Shown here piece after piece: positions 59,961 to 64,000 of a stretch of DNA of 64,000 nt. How positions within the stretch are numbered: the stretch's first letter is position 1; each line of letters opens with the position of its first letter. The position numbers were made by a program, and so were the translations under genes. The notes beneath the pieces were generated by a model. The model had not been told where the DNA came from, made no database searches, and worked only from the letters and a program-made list of their open reading frames with translations. The stretch is from Delphinus delphis (lineage: Eukaryota; Chordata; Mammalia; Artiodactyla; Delphinidae): positions 34,904,417 through 34,968,416 of the forward strand of contig NC_082691.1 in the NCBI RefSeq assembly GCF_949987515.2, given 5' to 3'.

Positions 59961-60204
59961 AATAGCTAAAGACAATGCAAGTAATCACATATACCTTTAG
60001 GGTAAGGGATACACAACCTGGATTTGCTTTATGTTGATGCATTTTATGATGGTTTCTAGGAATACATTGTACCTAAAAAGGTGAACCATATGTATAGTAA
60101 AACCTAAGTAGTTGAAACCTTCAGTTAATCAAGGCTCTGCGCTTTAATTCTCTGCTGAAGCATAGGAAAATTTAAAATTAATATTTAGAAGGTACTTTGA
60201 GGTT

Positions 60205-60450
60205 GTGTCTCGGCATCAGGACACACTTGACCTATATCCTGTCCAATTCTGGAGAAGTCAAAAGCCCTGCAACACTAATGACCCAGACCACCCATCTCGG
60301 CCCCACATCACTATCTTGTTTTACATACTCACACAGTTCCCAAGCTCAGCTATCCCACCTGCATGCTATCTTACATCTCCTCTGTCCCCATAGCAACTAG
60401 TACAATGCCAAATGTACTGAGTAGGTGTTCAAACAATACCTTCTGATTTA
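60205..60450 (+). repeat. L2 3' end fragment
   Basis: 'tcttacatctcctctgtccc', 'catagcaactagtacaatgc' and 'tgagtaggtgttcaaacaat' resemble the L2 tail. Confidence 0.45.
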
Positions 60451-60676
60451 TTGATTGAATGATAACTGTGAGGCTTTTCTCAAATCTCAAAGTCTGAATG
60501 ATGTACTTACTAAGATAGGAAAGTTTACAAATACATCCTTAAAAGGTTTTCAAACGAAAGCATCAAACTATGAATGACCATGGATTTCACATACACTGTA
60601 GGTAACCAGGGTTTTACTATAACTGTTGCTCACCTTCTCATGGGCAGCACTGTTAGTATTATTAAAAGATTTCTTG

Positions 60677-60888
60677 GGCTTCCCTGGTGGCGCTGTGGTT
60701 GAGAGTCCGCCTGCCAATGCAGGGGACGCAGGTTCGTGCCCCGGTCTGGGAAGATCCCACATGCCGCGGAGCGGCTGGGCGCGTGAGCCATGGCTGCTGG
60801 GCCTGCACTTCCGGAGCCTGTGCTCCGCAACGGGAGAGGCTATAAGAGTGAGAAGCCCGCGTACCGCAAAAAAAAAAAAAAAAAAAAA
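60677..60888 (+). mobile_element. Cetacean tRNA-derived SINE, short CHR-type
   Basis: It starts GGGCTTCCCTGGTGGCGCTG, has a B box 'ggttcgtgccccgg', a CpG-rich body 'cacatgccgcggagcggctg' and a long pure A tail (about 60868-60892). Target-site duplication 'aaaagatttcttg' is at 60664-60676 and 60889-60901. The long uninterrupted A tail suggests a recent insertion. Confidence 0.95.
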
Positions 60889-62482
60889 AAAAGATTTCTT
60901 GAGTAGAAGGAAGAGAATGGACAGAGATTTGGTCAAAAGAGGAAAAGATTATCATCTGGGAACACAGCAGAAAATTCCACTTCTTAAGGAATTTGAAGTT
61001 ATAATGATTTGGATGGCCTTCGTCCATTCATGAATTATTTGGTAATTGTTTAATACCTGCTATAATCATGGCATTGTGAAGGGTCTTAAGAATAGGTTAT
61101 CTACCTTGTGAAGCTTCTAGAGTAATAGCAAAAACTAACATATGACAGAACCTTAATAAGTGTGCTGTGAAAAGAACAGGCTAGGTGCTATGGCAGCAAA
61201 CCATAGGAGGAGGATGTCACCTAAAAGGCAGACTGGGAGGGTCAGTAAAAACTTCCTTGAGGAATTTGCCACATCCTTTTCTTACATAATTGCATCTCTA
61301 TTCTGTCTTGTTCCCAAATATATACTGTCTGTTAGAAATCACACAGTACTGTTAAGTTGCTACAGGGGGTCAGCCCATTCAGCTGGATCAGTTAAAGTTG
61401 GCAAAACAGCAGCAACCCATTCAGAAAAATGAAATCATTCCCCAACATACAACACCCCAGGTCTAATCTCTGAACCCTTCTGTTTTCTACTCAGCTTCCC
61501 CTTGGCCCTTATATCCCTTTTGTCTTCTGATACTTAACCACCCCTTTCAAGTTCAACCTCTATGCTTCTGCTAAAGACTCCCAAGCTGCCTTTTAAAATA
61601 CATAATCAAGTATGATTATTTTTGAATGGTAAATAGGAGCTGTTTCCTCACCATGACTGAGGCTCTTGAGTGCCTCTCTATCCTGTCAGACCCATTTTGC
61701 AGATCCACTGAGTGTGCAGAGATAGGTCAGTTTATCTACCCCTTCTTCCCTGGAAGATTGTATTCTATTCCCAAACAAATGACAACCTGACTCCAAACTC
61801 TGTTCCTAGGCTTCTGTGCTCTCACATGCATGTGTACCTGTGGCCATTGATTACTTGCCTCCTGAACAACCCTGAGACACCCAGATTCCCACCACACTTC
61901 ACCTTTGCACACCAACAGTTGAAAAAGGAGATGAATGAAAGGTCTTTTTCAAAATATATTTTTAACATATAAATTAAGTTATATACATTATTGATAATGT
62001 CTTCTCAGATTCTAGAATTCCCTGCCAGTCTCCCAGTGTTCATGTGGTATCTCCTGTGATCTTTTGGATGGAGGGGGCCACTGTATATCTGGGCAATATC
62101 CAACAGCCTTCTTTGTATAACCAACTAATTCAGACTATCCTAGGCCAATTACTGTATAGCATCCTCAAAGCTTTGGAAAGGTGAGTTTGTGCTATTAAGG
62201 GTAAAGTTCTTGGGAACCCAAATTCCTCATAGGTAAGTCATATATAGGAGTGCCACTGTGCTGTAGAGGTAGGCTTCCAAATTTTAGGTAATTCCATATT
62301 TCTTGGGATTTTTCTGGGTGTTTTAGTTCTCTGCTTGTCAATAAAGACCCCTAGGAAATATCCTAAAGTGGATTGACCAGTTAGTAGGTCATCTGCCACT
62401 ATGGCAGCTCCACAGAACTCAAAGGCCCAATTCTGGAGTACTCTGGAGCTTGAATTCTTTAACATAGAGCTAGAAGCATCTA

Positions 62483-64000
62483 CAGGCTTACCTCATTTTA
62501 TTGTGCTTCATCTTATTGCGCTCTGTAGTTACTGTGTTTTTGCAAACTGCACGTTTGTGATAACCCTGCATCAAGTGTATTTGTTCACTTCATGTCTCTG
62601 TGCAGCATTTTGGTAATTCTTACAATATTTCAAACTTTTTCATTATTATTATATTTCTTATGATCTGTGATCAGTGATCTTTGATGTTATTATTGTAATT
62701 GTTTTGGGGCACCACGAACCATGCCCATATAAGACAACAAACTTAATAAATATTAAGTGTGTTCTGACTCCTCCACTGACATGCTGTTTCTCCATCTTTC
62801 TCCCTCTCCTTGGGCCTCCCTATTCCTTGAGACACAAGAGTACTGAAATTAGGCCAGTTAATAACCACGTGGTGGCCTCTAAGCAGCCAAGTGAAGGAAG
62901 CGTCCTATGTCTCTCACTTTAAATCAAAAGCTAAAAATGATCAAACTTAGTGAGAAAGGCAGGTTGAAAGCTGAGACAGGCCGAAAGCTAGGCCTCGTGA
63001 GCCAAACAGTTAGCCAAGTTGTGAATGGAAAGGAAAAGTTCTTGAAGGAAATCAAATGTGCTGCTCCAGTGAACACACAAATGATAGGAAAGCAAAACAG
63101 CCTTACTGCTGATATGAAGAAAGTTTTAGTGGTCTGGATAGAAGATTAAACCAGCCACAATATTCCCTTAAGCCTAAACCCAATCCAGAGCAAGGCCCTA
63201 ATTCTCTTCAGTTCTGTGAAGGTTGAGAGAAGTGAGGAGGCTGCAGAAGAAAAGTTTGAAGCTAGCAGAGGTTGGTTCATGAGGTTTAAGGGAAGACACA
63301 GTCTCCATAAAGTAAAAGTACAAGGTGAAGTAGCAAATGCTCATGTAGAAGCTGCAGATAATTATCCAGAAGATCTAGCTAAGATAATTAAAATAAAGGT
63401 GATTGCACCAAACAACACATTTTCAGTGTAGACAGAATAGCCTTATATTGAAAGAAGATGTCATCTAGGACTTTCATAGCTACAGAGGAAGAGTCAATGC
63501 CTGGCTCCAAAGCTTCAGAGGGCAGGCTGACTCTCTTGTTAGGGGCTAATGCAGCTGGTAACTTTACTTGAAGCCAATGTTCATTTACCATTCGGAAAAT
63601 CCTAGGGCCCTTAAGAATTATGCTAAATCTACTCTGCTTGTGCTCTATAAATGGAAAAACAAAGCCTGGATGAGAGCATATCCGTTTATGACATGGTTTA
63701 CTGAATATTTTAAGCCCACTTTTGAGACCAGCTACTCAGAAAAAAAGATTCTGTTCAAAATATTACTGCTCACTGACAATGCACCTCATCACCTAAGGGC
63801 TTTGATGGAGATGGACAAGATTAATTTGTTTTCACTCCTGCTAACAAAAGATCATTCTGCAGCCCCTGGATAAAGGAGTAAGTTTGACTTTTGAGTTTTA
63901 TTTAAGAAGTACATTTCATAAGGCTATTGCTGCCATAGATAGTGATTCCTCTGAAAGATCTGGGCAAAGTCAATTGAAAACCTTCTGGAAAGGATTAACC
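62483..64000 (+). mobile_element. Tigger1-like DNA transposon (5' part, runs off the window)
   Basis: The element begins CAGGCTTACCTCATTTTATT directly after a TA dinucleotide (62481-62482), the target site of pogo/Tigger elements. The 5' non-coding section 'gatctgtgatcagtgatctt' and 'attgttttggggcaccacga' matches Tigger1. The transposase region follows from 62872. The right end lies beyond the window. Confidence 0.88.
62872..64000 (+). pseudogene. Tigger1 transposase remnant
   Basis: This is a pogo-family DDE transposase, broken in several places. The presumed start codon is GTG (62872-62874) instead of ATG. The helix-turn-helix DNA-binding part is open at 62907-63149 ([20 protein letters not shown], then [10 protein letters not shown]) and ends in a stop where the frame should continue. 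The CENP-B-like second domain is at 63216-63431 ([20 protein letters not shown]). Part of the catalytic domain is at 63568-63873, including [15 protein letters not shown] with a catalytic Asp. Frameshifts separate these blocks, so no working enzyme is encoded. Confidence 0.88.

Larger units (their letters stand above)
41113..64000 (-). other. ITGB8 intron 1 (partial)
   Basis: Everything above exon 2 is intron 1, at least 22.9 kb, because no CpG-rich signal-peptide exon is visible. Named repeats are listed separately. Stretches with nothing I can identify are 41210-42050, 42640-43355, 43740-44858, 47075-47850, 50380-51370, 51870-52930, 53180-55150 and 60890-62480 (61160-61980 is pyrimidine-rich and may be L2-derived). 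A possible L2-type piece lies at 42060-42240. Confidence 0.75.

Noticed and set aside
60568..61033. Several open frames of 60 to 135 residues on both strands
   Set aside because: All lie over the CHR SINE at 60677-60888. The same peptides (for example VVESPPADAGD-like) recur at the other SINE copies.
41113..64000. Search for ITGB8 exon 1 and promoter CpG island
   Set aside because: No CpG-rich segment outside the SINEs and no signal-peptide-like coding stretch on minus was found. Exon 1 must be beyond the window.

Overview
This window is nuclear DNA of a mammal, almost certainly a cetacean. Six copies of a tRNA-derived SINE that opens with 'gggcttccctggtggcgcagtgg' are present, in a ~210 bp form and a ~350 bp form. 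This is the CHR-type family of whales, dolphins, hippos and ruminants, and the short form is typical of cetaceans. The rest of the mobile DNA is ordinary eutherian material: L1, L2, MIR, MaLR LTRs, MER20, MER2 and Tigger1. There is no bacterial, phage or CRISPR content.

The only cellular gene I can support is ITGB8 (integrin beta-8), on the minus strand and therefore read from high to low coordinates. Seven consecutive coding exons (human exons 2 to 8) lie at 41027-41112, 34915-35086, 26003-26249, 24437-24602, 23697-23855, 10503-10598 and 1209-1298. All have AG acceptors and GT donors, compatible phases and no stop codon. Together they encode the PSI domain, the first part of the hybrid domain and most of the beta-I (ligand-binding) domain. 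Exon 1 (signal peptide) must lie beyond base 64000, and exons 9 to 14 (rest of hybrid, EGF repeats, transmembrane segment, tail) lie before base 1. More than 98% of the window is intron.

Layout. Intron 8 (1-1208) holds MIRs. Intron 7 (1299-10502) holds a near-full-length dead L1 in the same orientation as ITGB8, starting ~110 bp from exon 7. Intron 6 (10599-23696) holds a SINE, a 62-bp perfect palindrome, a MaLR LTR, MER20, MIRs and a second, older L1. Introns 5 and 4 are short and mostly unique. Intron 3 (26250-34914) holds a very old L1 and another MaLR LTR. Intron 2 (35087-41026) holds a SINE and a MIR. Intron 1 (41113 to the window end) holds four features of note: a 49-bp exact duplication close to exon 2, a 5'-inverted L1 with target-site duplications, several SINEs and L1 tails, and an L2-rich tract. 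That tract contains a ~250 bp hairpin and is followed by a degraded Tigger1 transposon running off the end.

I found no new multi-gene system. The items most worth a second look are structural: the L2-derived hairpin at 59221-59469, the twin-primed L1 at 44876-47053 with extra 3' sequence, the SINE at 51395-51851 that seems to have carried ~95 bp of 3' flank with it, the exact 49-bp repeat beside ITGB8 exon 2, and the 62-bp perfect palindrome in intron 6. Family names for repeats are assigned from remembered consensus patterns, not from a search.
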